The notes under the pieces: generated by a model | What the model was told of the DNA's origin: nothing | Seen by the model: only the letters and a program-made list of their open reading frames with translations | The model's database searches: none | Part shown: positions 1 through 10,180 of the stretch, in pieces | Layout of the letters: the number at the start of each line of letters is the position of its first letter | Numbering within the stretch: the stretch's first letter is position 1 | Assembly (NCBI GenBank): GCA_026936325.1 | Contig: JAPTHN010000001.1 | Span: 130,859,138 to 130,923,137 of the forward strand | Length of the DNA stretch: 64,000 bases | Source: Platynereis dumerilii | Taxonomy: Eukaryota > Annelida > Polychaeta > Phyllodocida > Nereididae | Direction of reading: 5' to 3' | Made by a program: the position numbers and the translations under genes

Positions 1-1
1 A

Positions 2-114
2 AAGTGCAATAGGAGCTGAGCTACAAGGTGAAATGTCATTGTGTCGAACATACAGCGCGTGAGTACGTCCGACAAGATGACATTTTGCCTTATAGGCCAG
101 CTCCGATTGCACTT
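2..114. repeat. Fold-back miniature element
   Basis: Two arms of about 50 bp (2-51 and 65-114) are inverted copies of each other with roughly 10 mismatches, leaving a loop of about 13 bp. The termini are AAGTGCAAT and its complement. There is no room for coding sequence. The form is that of a fold-back MITE. The window edge hides the left flank, so no target-site duplication can be tested. Confidence 0.7.
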
Positions 115-460
115 GGAGGATTGGTTGATGGCTTGTCTGATACACCTATTACCTGGCCTCATCCCTATTTAATAATGAAATAACTGAGGTGTGATGGTAG
201 GGCTATACAAGCTGCTAAAGTGTCAAATCTGTAAATATGACTTTACGGAATTGCCCCTATACCTGAAACTAAAACCACAACTTAATCCAGGTAATACGCT
301 GGAAGTGTTGTTTAGGGCGTTAGGCAGGAATCGGGTTATTACTATTCACTTGGAATTATTTTTTTGTAAGGTCAATTCCGATATTTTCAATTTTTTCAGG
401 CAATGTTTAGCAAAAAAGCCAAATTCTGATTCCCAACATTTACCCAGAAATGGATACATC
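115..460. other. No recognisable feature
   Basis: AT-rich sequence with one open frame of 97 codons and no recognisable protein similarity. I see no repeat, RNA or signal in it. Confidence 0.5.
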
Positions 461-641
461 TTACAGATGATTTTATATTTGTAGACATAAGGACTGAATG
501 TGAATTTTTTCTGGGACATGTATTCTATAGGGAAAAGTGACATCAGAAAACTTATGACATCACTTTTCCCAATAGGATACCACGTCCTAGAAAAAAATTC
601 CCATTTCGTCCTTTGGTCTACAAAAATGAAATCATCTGTAA
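461..641. repeat. Long imperfect hairpin
   Basis: An inverted repeat with arms of about 85 bp (461-544 and 556-641) and a spacer of about 10 bp. The centre reads GGGAAAAGTGACATCA followed by its complement. Arm identity is roughly 75-80 percent by eye, so this is an old fold-back element. It would form a strong stem in single-stranded DNA or RNA. No TSD was found. Confidence 0.65.
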
Positions 642-1627
642 ATATAAGCGACCTGTTTATGGTTTTTCATATCCAAAATGGCCTTCAAAGAAGATTTAAG
701 TATGCAATTGAGCCTTCTGAAACCAAGGAAGCTGACTCAGGCCAAAAAATTGTCTAAAAAAGCTGCGGAATGGCTGAAAATATGAATTTTCATAAAAGCC
801 GCAATGGCCCGACACAACTCGCATGCCACAACATTTTTTTTGCACCAATTTTCAGTTTTTGGCCATAACCAACTTTCTATACTACTGGCATATTGAAATT
901 CTACAAAATGTTTTTTTCAGCCCACCCTAGCATGACTGAGTCCCTTGACATGAGTTATTTGAATTTTAGATTATCAGATAATACAAATACATTGATGCTT
1001 AATTGCTTGTGGCTTTCAAATATGAAACATTTTTTAATTCCTCATTCACTGGGCACTGTAACAAAAAGTGAGACTCCGTCCTCAATTACATTTTAAACGG
1101 AGAAATTACGTAATCTACAGGAATATTATCAAACTCACTAGTTTCTGTTGAAAGTAATAAAATACCAATATATATCTCCCGGGGCTCAAGGTCAATCGAT
1201 GACTTTCTGGACATCTATTAGTTGTGTTGACCATGATATATTTAAAGCATTTACTTCAGTCTTTATGGAGTCCTAAATGATATGACAGCGGATAAACATG
1301 TCAAATCCTGCAATCAGATTTCAGCCCAGGCTAAGCTAATCCAGCAATTCAGCATATCAGGAACTCATGTATACAGCACATGGTTGCAAAAACTTGTGGG
1401 ACGAATATAACTTGCTTCGTCAGATCCATCACTAAAATATTGAGAACACATAACTTTGAAATATAGACCTGTGAATCTACTGTTAATCTCCCTCTACATC
1501 ACTGGCTGATGCATGAATATGATGCCTGACATCTAAACAAGTCTGTATTATCCTCATAGCTTTGGTCAATAAGGTCACAAAGTAACTGCAATATTAACGA
1601 CCTCCGCATACATAACAAATCATTTTT
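642..1627. other. No recognisable feature
   Basis: About 1 kb of AT-rich sequence without a repeat, RNA gene or open frame that I recognise. Confidence 0.5.
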
Positions 1628-1679
1628 ACCTTCAGCGAACGAAGTTCGAAGAAGGTATTGTTATCACTTTGGTCAAAAG

Positions 1680-1792
1680 TTGTCCGTCCGCCGGGCGGGC
1701 GTCCGGGTGGTCAGGCGTCCAGGCGGTCGGGCGTCCGGGCGGTCGGGCGTCCGGGCGGTCGGGCGTCCGGGCGGTCGGGCGGCGGGCGGATT
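1680..1792 (+). repeat. GC-rich 16-bp minisatellite
   Basis: About six tandem units of a 16-mer close to GGGCGTCCGGGCGGTC, with the first units degenerate. It is an island of extreme GC in an otherwise AT-rich window and makes long spurious open frames on both strands. In the inverted copy of the same element the block is reduced to a few units near 14,690-14,730, so copy number varies between element copies. Confidence 0.85.
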
Positions 1793-2570
1793 GATAGTTT
1801 CCGGGCCAGTATTCAGCCCGTATTGAATGTATATGGATGAAATTTGGTACACATGTAGCCTATATGGTCTAGTTGTGCCTTTTGATGGTTTGATTGATGG
1901 AACTTTTGTCATTTTTGCAATATTGAGCAAAATATTAAAAAAATATTTTTTTTCGTTTCCGGGCTAGGACTCAGCCCCTATTGCATGCACATGGATGAAA
2001 TTTGGTACACATGTAGCCTGTATGGTCTAATTGTGCCTTTTGATGGTCTCATGGATGGATATGTTGTACTTTTTCAAATATTGAGAAAAATATAAAAAAA
2101 TTATTATTTTCATTTCCAGGCTAGAACTCAGACCCTAACACATGTACATGGATGAAATTTTTTACACATGTAGCCTATACAGTCTAGTTGTGTCTTTTCA
2201 TGGGCTGATTGGTTGATATTCCATACTTTTTGGAATATTGAGAAAAATTTATTAATTTTTTTTTTTGCATTTCGGGCCAAAACTTGGCCAAAATTGCATG
2301 TACATGGATGAAATATGTTACACATGTCACCTATATGATTAACTTGTTGTGCCTTTTGTGGGTGTGATTCATGGATATTCTATACATCTTGAAATATTGA
2401 CCAAAAAATATTAAAATTATTACTTTTTGTTTCCAGGCCAAAACTTGGCCATCATTGCATGTAGATGAAATTTTATATACATCGCCTATATAATATTTTA
2501 GTGCCTTTTGTTGGTCTGCTTGATTATTATTCTTAATGCTTTTTCAACTATTCTGACCCATACCTCACAA
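1793..2570 (+). repeat. About 155-bp tandem repeat, five units
   Basis: Units begin near 1795, 1955, 2108, 2268 and 2432. Each carries a 'TTTCSGGCYARRACT' start, a 'CATGTACATGGATGAAAT' core and a 'TGTGCCTTTTGATGG' segment, and ends in an AT-rich tract with 'ATATTGAGMAAAA'. Divergence increases to the right. Related units in reverse orientation fill 14,130-14,680. Confidence 0.8.
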
Positions 2571-2848
2571 CTTATTCATTGTTTATGCATGAAACTGGTT
2601 CATATTATACGTACATTGATCTAGTAAGGCCTTTCCATCGTTCAACACACCTTGGTATGCAGGCGGGCATTATGGCGGGGCGTTTAGATAATTTCAGACC
2701 AAGAACGAGCCACTATTGCAAATACTACATGCAATTTGGTTCACATCATTTTTATGGTGTAATGGTGTCCTTTTTAAATGTTGTTTTTTCGCTGAAGGTT
2801 TGCTGCTATGCAGCCTATGTTTTTGTTTGCATGTACACTGTAAAATTC

Positions 2849-3007
2849 GAAATTTAGAGTCCGCTTAATCGATTGAGTGAGTTTGCTGCCCTATTTGTTT
2901 TAAGTTATGATAATCTGTTCGTTGTCATAACTTAAAACAACAAGCTACGTTAGCTCAAAGGAATTGTGCAACCATCTCACTCAATCATTGAAGTTTACTC
3001 AAAATTC
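2849..3007. repeat. Nested fold-back element
   Basis: Outer inverted arms (2849-2881 and 2976-3007) share GATTGAGTGAG and its complement. An inner perfect 16-bp pair (TTGTTTTAAGTTATGA at 2895-2910, complement at 2925-2940) forms a second hairpin. The size and lack of coding fit a MITE. No clear TSD is visible. Confidence 0.65.
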
Positions 3008-3111
3008 ACATGTTATAGTGTATATGTATATTGTAACCATTGAAAGATCTTAGTACTTGAGGGTCAGAGCGATTCACAAGAATTTTGCATTCGGAAACTG
3101 ACAATAACCAT

Positions 3112-5886
3112 AGGGTTGGTTATATAAAACTTATTTTATTGTTGGAAGTCTGGCATCCCCCCAAAAAGTTGCGAAATATAATCAATTTTGAGTTAAGAAA
3201 AAAAAAATTTGAAAATCTGTTTAAATCCGGACCCTACCCTCAAGTTTATATGGACATGTTTTTCGCTAATTTTGGCGATTTCGCGCCTTTTGACGTTTTT
3301 TTATCTATCTTCTTGCAGCTGAATAGTTATCAAAATAAACTTCCACCTTATGGTATTAATCAGCAACAGCATTATACATATGTACTGACTGGAATTTTTA
3401 TGATGAAATGTTAAAAACCTGACCCTGCTCTCACATTTAAGAACATAGATTTTTCCCTAATTTTGGCGATTTTGCGCCTATTGACGTTTTTCTATCTGCC
3501 TTCTTGGCCAGTTCTAGCAGCTGAATATGAATGAAACTTGTCTTCCAACTTGTAATTTTAATAGAACAAAGTGATGCACATGTATTGACTGGAAAGGAAA
3601 GTCAACAGACAATATTTTAATAAGTAATGGACTGTTCAAACCCTGCTCCTGAAAAGGCCAGAAGTTATGCATTATCCAGGTCTTGTAATGATTGGTATAT
3701 TTGTGGTTGTCAATTATTCTGTTGCCAAGGCTGTCTATCTATTATAAGATAAACAAATCATATATATGGAACAGTTTGGAAGATCCAATTGGACAGCCAT
3801 GTTGTTTTTCAAGATGGCACCACTGAAAACCAGTTTTCCGTTATAGTTCAGGAACTACATTAGTTAGAGACTTAATTTCAGTGGCTTTACCCACATTACT
3901 GAGGTGAGGGAATTAGATGCACCAACTATAAAAGATTTAGGGGTAGCCATACTATGAAATTCAGCATGACTACTTTGGTAGTACATTTTTTTGCAAGCCC
4001 TTGGAGCTAAATGACAGGATAAAATATTGTTATGGCTGAACCCCCGTCTTAGACCTGTGCAACATGTCAGATGTACTTCCAATTGGAGGTACTGGGTAAT
4101 GGCCAAACATCACATTCCAAGTCACACTTACCCAAGGGCATTTTTCATACATGTGATCAATAACATCTTCAATGCATGATATAATAACAGAGGAATATTC
4201 CTCTGTGGTATAATTATCCATTATTGAAATTTTTTGGGATCGACTGAAAATATATTTTGATAATCATGCAATAGTTCAATGGAATAAACAACCTGAAAAT
4301 CACCTCATGCTGCTGCTAGTAAGGCAATCACCCATAGTCAGTACAAACTACTTGGAGTGATGATAACTATTTATCAATTATAGTGTGTTGTCTGATAATA
4401 GCAATTAAATTTCAACGAGGCAGAAAGCTGCCATATCACTCCGTACAATGTCACACCAGCTGCAATTTTAATATACATCTCATTATGCATCATGGCTGAG
4501 CATTCTAGATTATACTAGATGTGGGTACAAGTAACCTGTAGATATATAAAACAAATATGATATACTTCAGAATAATTTCTCAGATAATTGGTCTGAAGTA
4601 GCTGTGAGAAGTGTAGTGTGAACTGAATTAGTCCTGCCCATAATTTCAATGAAAATTCAAGTTATGTTTATATTAGCAGTTAGCAGTCTGTTTGATGCAG
4701 GTCATGCATCATGGTCTAAAGAATTCCCACATTAAAGCAAAAGTATACTTATAGATTCAAACAAAACTTATGTTTTTGATGAGCCTGGACACATCATACT
4801 TTCAAGTCCTGTGATTTGAATATGACAGCCTTACTGAAATTTTATTTTACTGAGAGACTACCTATGTACACAAGCTCTCTCAACCAATAGCAGTGTCAAA
4901 TTACACACACATCAATCTAAAGTCAAGCAATACTTTAGACTTTAGCAGTAGGCATAATGGAAATTGAAGTTGTAGTAAATTCCAAGACTTCTTCAAAAGC
5001 CATATTTCTGCATATCACCATCACCGCTTGTAGTCAAGTACAGAATTGAATTTGCATAATACTGATTTCATGCTACTTTATTATTTTAAATTAAGCCAAC
5101 TTCAATGCCTTGGTAGCTAGAGTAACTGCTGCCCATGTCTTGACAGGGGAACTAAACCCATTAGTCTACCATCACGCTCTTGTGAATTATCTGCCGGACC
5201 ACAACACTCACAAAAAATCAGCTCACAACTATTACACTGGTATTAAAGTAAGAAAGTGATTCTTCTATGTAAATAGGCAACTCATTTGGTTATTTAGCAA
5301 CAACTTGAGATTGCAAAAGTTATCAAGTGGAAAGAAGGATGAACAATGTAATCTTGAAGGAAAAGTATAATGCAAAAGACCCTTTTCAACAAAAGCATTG
5401 ACATTTAAAGCTAATGAGAATCTCATCATTGATAGATAGCTGATCCAGTCTCCAGCTATATTTTCTAGAATGTTTACTTTAGTCACCCTGGTGAAACAGT
5501 GCTACATACAGTTGTATGGCATTATGTAATAATTCTTCCAAATCGTGAATTATCTGATATTGTGTATAATTATAGGAATAAAGAGATGGCAAATGTTGTA
5601 ACCATCTTAAAAAGTGTTTATAATACCAGAACCAATTAGTCAGTAGCTTATAAGTGATGGTCTAAGTTAAAAATTGATGATAACTTCCAGCTTTGTGTGA
5701 AAATATCCCTCGTTTCGGAGCTTAAAATACTGCAAAAACGCCTAAATGACGGTGTTATATAAATTGGAGGGTAGGGTCCGGAAAGAAATGTCTGATCATC
5801 AAAACAATGGTACTGCAGTGTTTCTAACTTCCATACACAACTTTTGAGAAGGATGCCAGTAAAATTTTGGTCATATAAGCAACCCT
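3112..5886. mobile_element. TIR transposon with 9-bp TSD (Mutator/Merlin-like)
   Basis: The element is bounded by a perfect 9-bp duplication, AATAACCAT, at 3103-3111 and 5887-5895. Its ends, AGGGTTGGTTATAT and the complement of AGGGTTGCTTATAT, open diverged TIRs of about 150 bp that share TCCGGACCCTACCCTC. A TSD of 9 bp is typical of Mutator-like elements and also fits Merlin (8-9 bp). No transposase domain is recognisable in the 2.8-kb interior, so this is a non-autonomous copy. The superfamily is inferred from TSD length only. Confidence 0.8.
3225..3610 (+). repeat. Subterminal tandem duplication in the 9-bp-TSD element
   Basis: Two diverged units of about 190-200 bp. Each has 'CTAATTTTGGCGATTT', then 'GCGCCT.TTGACGTTTTT', then 'TATCT.CCTTCTTG', then 'AGCTGAATA', then 'ATGTA.TGACTGGAA'. 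It sits just inside the left TIR. Subterminal repetition is common in elements whose transposase binds repeated sites. Confidence 0.6.
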
Positions 5887-5947
5887 AATAACCATAAAGA
5901 ACAATTGTATTTATTACATCGGAATGTGAATCAGAGGCATAAAACAG

Positions 5948-6066
5948 TTACAGGTGATTTCATTAGTATGCGATTCTTAGGTTCTAGACCCACCAAATAC
6001 ATGCCATTCATTCCTCACAGCCAAGTGTGAATGACAAGAATCGCATGGTAATGAAATCACCTGTAA
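5948..6066. repeat. 119-bp MITE with 31-bp TIRs
   Basis: The arms at 5948-5978 and 6036-6066 match at about 29 of 31 positions: TTACAGGTGATTTCATTA, two mismatches, then TGCGATTCTT. The internal loop of about 57 bp has no coding potential. No obvious TSD is present. Confidence 0.75.
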
Positions 6067-7601
6067 AGATCTATTGGGTGTATTTAGCTCCTGATATGTT
6101 TGCACTCAGTTAAGGGGTTTACATCAAGAACTGATGTTAATTTAGGAATAAAGGATATTTTCCACAAAAAATACATATGATATACAATAAGCCTATACCA
6201 TGAAAGCGGTATTATACAATGAGGGTCAACATTTTTCTAGGAAATCACTACTTTGTTGATTTCAGATTAACTAATATTCAGAAAAATTTCTCTGCTTCAA
6301 TGCAATTTGACAAAGAACAAGTTCCATCATTAAATTCTTCATTTATATACAGTATCAGACGAAAGTTTAGGCCGGGTCAATTTTTTGTCAATATAATGGA
6401 AAATAGGAGATCAGCTGAAAAATGTCTGCAGGGATTTTCTTGCCTATGTATCAAGGAAGTTCTACAGTAGCGAAAACTTGATCTATTTTTATCACTTGCT
6501 TGAATATGTGTGATAAACAAAAATTTAGGTGGTCTAAACTTACGGCCTGATGCTGCTTACGTCCGCAAAGGCCCTTAATGGCATTGTGCATTAGAGGAAA
6601 GGTGGCTAAGTTATTCAATGTTATTTTAGACAAGTTATTCAATCATGTTTCGTTTGATTTAAAGGCAATCAGTCATGAAACAGAAAAAACAAATTTTTAA
6701 TAATTTTTTTAAATTTCAACTTAGGGGGTAATAATGTTGATTCAACGAGCCAAAATTGTTAATAAATAAAAGGTCAACTAAAAATAACAGAGAAAATATG
6801 TGCCTGACACATTAAAGTATTCAGAATTTATTTTTAGAGTATCTGAAACTCTTGGCTTCAGGGTGCCTCTGGCGGCTCACTGGCGCCGGCCGTGTCCCGG
6901 CTACAAGAGCTTCAACCCTTTGGGCCTTGCAACTGAGATAACATGGCCTATTTCGACCACTATGATTAACCTATAGATTACTTATCAGGAAACACAAACA
7001 GGCATCACAACACAAAATGTCATCATTGGCCTTGATATTGGTTATTATGGTTTCCCAGTTAGATTTATTCCTCAACACACCACATTCATGTCCATTGTAG
7101 TTCATGAACTACATTTGCTAAGTTTTACTATCCAATCGCAGAAACTCATACTTATTGAAATTGCTCTAATGAGTTGAGCCGAGCAAAGAGATACGAGGAT
7201 CTGCTCTATTCCCCGATGCTGTGGCTCTGACAACCTGTAACCTCCCTAGGCGACCACCTATTCAGGCTAATGGACCCTGTCGTGAATGATAATCATCGTT
7301 CTATTGACATCAATAAGTTTAATCATGCTCTGTTCATCACACCCTTCAAAGCTATCCATGCCTGGGAAGAGAAAAGTCCAAAATGAGGAGATACTAAAGC
7401 CACACTCATGCGAGTAATGTGCACTGTGGGGAAAAAGTCTGTGTTACCATCTCTGATTTCTGTGAAGTGGCTCCTGTCAGGCTTCTTACAAGAGAGAAGA
7501 GATAAAAACCCTGTGAAAACAGACGATGGCATCAGCTGCCATTATGCAGCATGCAAGGAATCCAAAGCTAATAAAATTGCATCATGGACACTGAGAAGCG
7601 G
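6067..7601. other. No gene recognised; short GC-rich patch
   Basis: Open frames here are under 95 codons with no recognisable similarity. A short GC-rich patch at about 6860-6930 stands out against AT-rich flanks but has no tRNA fold or SINE boxes that I can see. Confidence 0.45.
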
Positions 7602-7603
7602 TA

Positions 7604-8619
7604 GAGTCAAGGATGGTAAATCCGTCCACTTTTGGCTAAAACTGTATTTCCAGGAAAATGAGAATACATACAGAAACAAAAATTAACCCACTGGAATGGG
7701 CATGTTTCGTACTATCCTCAACAGCCAAAAAAGTCAAATATTCAAATGTTTTTTACTGAAACCATGGCAACAAAAATTGAAGGACAGGGCACCTAAATCC
7801 GTCCACTTTGCCAGTAAATCCGTCCAGCAAGGATGGTAAATCCGTCCACAGGGCATTATGCAGCACATATCTATCATATCTTATGATTTTTTTAAGTTTT
7901 ACATTATTTTAACTTTCACAAAGTATTTTCTGTTGATTTCTCGACAGTGGAATGATTATTGCACTTATAATAGAAGAATTGGCTAATACAGGTTAATTTA
8001 ACAATTCAGAATTTCAACTGACCAGCTCAATTACAATTAAAGAACCATTTCAAACAAATCAAAGTGGTATAACTGTTTCAAACTAATTTCTCTTATCATT
8101 TGTATGCAATTAATAAATATTGAAAGTCATAAAAGTGTTCTGAATGATACTTAATGGAGGTGGACGGACTTGCCAACCCCCAATCAAGCCAGTCTTAAAA
8201 TGATGATGGTAATTCCGTCCACTTTTATTTGCATTGTATTGCCATTCAAGGTGTCACAATTTAGTAATTTCACAAATTCAATATAATTTTACATTCCAAT
8301 CAGTCACTTTTTACTTGAAATACATTTGTTTGTACCACGGGTAGATTTGAATAGGCCAACAAGGATGGGATAACCAACAAGCTGAAATTCACAAAATGTT
8401 TGTGATGACGTCACAGAATTTCATTGTTTTTTATCCCACATTGTTAAATCACTTGAATTGTGATAAAAAATGCTATCAAAATAATAAAAACGGTAAAATC
8501 TGTTAAAAACGAAGTTTTCTGACATTTAACACTCACACAACTGCAATGGATGTATTTGAACACATGTATTAGGGAGTGGACGGATTTACCCTCCTGGACG
8601 AATTTACCATCCTTGACTC
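7604..8619. mobile_element. TA-flanked TIR element with repeated internal motif
   Basis: Termini GAGTCAAGGATGGTAAAT and the complement at 8602-8619 are flanked by TA on both sides (7602-7603 and 8620-8621), as expected for Tc1/mariner-type insertion. The terminal motif GGATGGTAAATCCGTCCAC recurs in full or part at about 7610, 7796, 7814, 7832, 8158 (reverse), 8205 and 8578 (reverse). There is no transposase-like frame in 1016 bp. This is a non-autonomous element with an unusual density of subterminal sites. Confidence 0.75.
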
Positions 8620-8621
8620 TA

Positions 8622-9025
8622 TAGGTATAGCCAACTTTGATTTCACGTTTAATGTTTACACAAGCCTTTGATGGTGTGTACTGGCAGATAGTTGGCTACC
8701 AGGCGGCTACTAGAATCCATTGCTTAGAGCTGAGGTCTAAAGCACTGCATGGATCATGTCATCTTGACCAAAATCTTATCAGTTTGTCGTTCGTAGGGCC
8801 GATGAAAAGTGGTTCAGAATGCATTGAGCCACTGGAAACGATTGGCCTACAATGTACCTTTGGGCCATTTTTTTGAAACCCCAGAGCATGAAAAAAAGTT
8901 GACCACCATTTTATGATTTTTGCAAGTTTTCAAACCATTCCACATATTTCATTTTATGAAAGATACGGGCATTCGAGTCGTTTGCCAACACATGTTTTGT
9001 CCCAGTACTACATTAAAGAGAAAAA
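8622..9025. other. No recognisable feature
   Basis: A 79-codon open frame spans much of this stretch but shows no recognisable motif and has no visible splice context. Confidence 0.4.
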
Positions 9026-10000
9026 TAACGTGCAAGCACTTTAAGAGATGCTTGTAGATATATACTGCTATCTACCATTTTGTCTGTCCACAGGCTACTG
9101 GTACTAGCATTGTGTTGTACTGTAACTGATATATGAGAGTGAAAAGGGTAATGCTACTAGCACTGCAGCCTGTATCTCTCATCCTTCAGTCTTCAGGGCT
9201 AGTGATTCCATACGCCCTTCACCCAAGCGCCCCTGTTATCTCTATTTCACCCCCTCCTCAGTTGGCCACTTTGCTCGCAACTTTCTGCTGCAGCAGACCA
9301 CGGAGGCCAAGATGTGTGTCACAGGATGGGGTGTCACTGGGTGCTTTAGGCTAACTGTCAACATTCTTGTGGCTTTGAATGTAAATCCTCTCACTTATGC
9401 CAACTTTAATAGCTTTTAATGTGTCTGTTTTCAATGTAGGGCCTACTAAAGAGCAAAACAGTTGATTATATTTATAAACTATCTTGTTAAATTTTGTCAC
9501 AGCAGCAGCTTCAGCTCACTGAGCTCAGCAATGTGGTTAACCACATTTTAAAGATGTAAGTATGTCAAGTTTTGTTGGGTCATGACCCTGTGAGTCATAT
9601 ATGACCCAAATAGAGATAAACCTGGGGCTTGTCTGGAGGGGGAGGTCTTACCAGCCCCGACAGCATGGAGGATGGTATCTCTCTCGACAAGGGCATAATT
9701 TGTCTTCTTGTCTTCCTTTCTACCTTCTTTCCTCCCCGTCAACTTCGAGCAAAAGTAGGTCAGCATGACCCAGTTAACTGCATTGCCGTGATTGACCTTT
9801 GACCTGAAGATAGTCAGCCTGTTTGTTTTCTTTATTAATTTTTACATCTCATAAAGGCACCAAAAGTTTATCAACGCAAGTTAAAATTCTGTTGAGGTAA
9901 AGTTTTAAAGAGAAAGGTGAAACAGCACAATCTAGGCAGTTGTCATAAGTTTTGTGAGCCTCCCTCCACAATAGAGATGCGCTTGCTTGCATGTCTAAAA
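9026..10000 (+). mobile_element. Dispersed repeat ME-2, copy 1
   Basis: The left end AACGTGCAAGCACTTTAAGA and the right part (CCTCCCTCCACAATAGAGAT, then GCTTGCTTGCA) both recur in reverse order at 17,566-17,965. Only the left-end string recurs at 60,507-60,528. Between the shared blocks this copy has about 550 extra bases (roughly 9120-9740) absent from the other copy, so one has an insertion or the other a deletion. No coding domain was recognised. The class is unknown. Confidence 0.6.
9793..9805 (-). promoter_or_regulatory. Perfect DR1 motif in ME-2
   Basis: TGACCTTTGACCT is the complement of AGGTCAAAGGTCA, two AGGTCA half-sites spaced by one base. This is the consensus bound by RXR heterodimers and HNF4-type nuclear receptors. 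The same motif lies at the matching place of the second ME-2 copy. Binding is inferred from sequence only. Confidence 0.5.
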
Positions 10001-10111
10001 ATACCGTGCAAAGCACATTAAACCTCGGCTCTATATAATGTTTAAGTTAAAACGATTCCAAAGTAGCGATACTGTTGTTGTTGTCTGATGAAGGACCAAC
10101 CCGAATAAATC

Positions 10112-10178
10112 AGATAGATATAGATGGGTAGATGTATAGATTGTGACTATATAGATAGATGGATAGATGGATAGATAT
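10112..10178 (+). repeat. Degenerate GATA microsatellite
   Basis: Imperfect TAGA/TGGA tetranucleotide repeats of about 65 bp. Confidence 0.8.
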
Positions 10179-10180
10179 TA

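Larger units (their letters stand above)
1628..2827 (+). mobile_element. Repeat element ME-1, copy 1
   Basis: The left end has ACCTTCAGCGAA and its exact complement lies at 2788-2799. A short hairpin (GCTGC, TAT, GCAGC) and the string CCTATGTTT follow at the right edge. Inside are a GC-rich minisatellite and about five diverged tandem units. An inverted copy with the same order lies at 13,833-14,785, and a fragment of the CTATGTTT end at 61,793-61,815. It encodes no protein, so it is a non-autonomous repeat. The hairpin near one end recalls Helitrons, but the canonical CTRR terminus is absent, so I leave the class open. Confidence 0.65.

Noticed and set aside
1628-2827. CRISPR array, suggested by regular 155-bp spacing
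   Set aside because: Units are long and diverge progressively without unique spacers, in a eukaryotic transposon-rich setting.
1628-2830. Helitron assignment for ME-1
   Set aside because: A hairpin lies near one end but the CTRR terminus is absent and the 5' TC start cannot be fixed.
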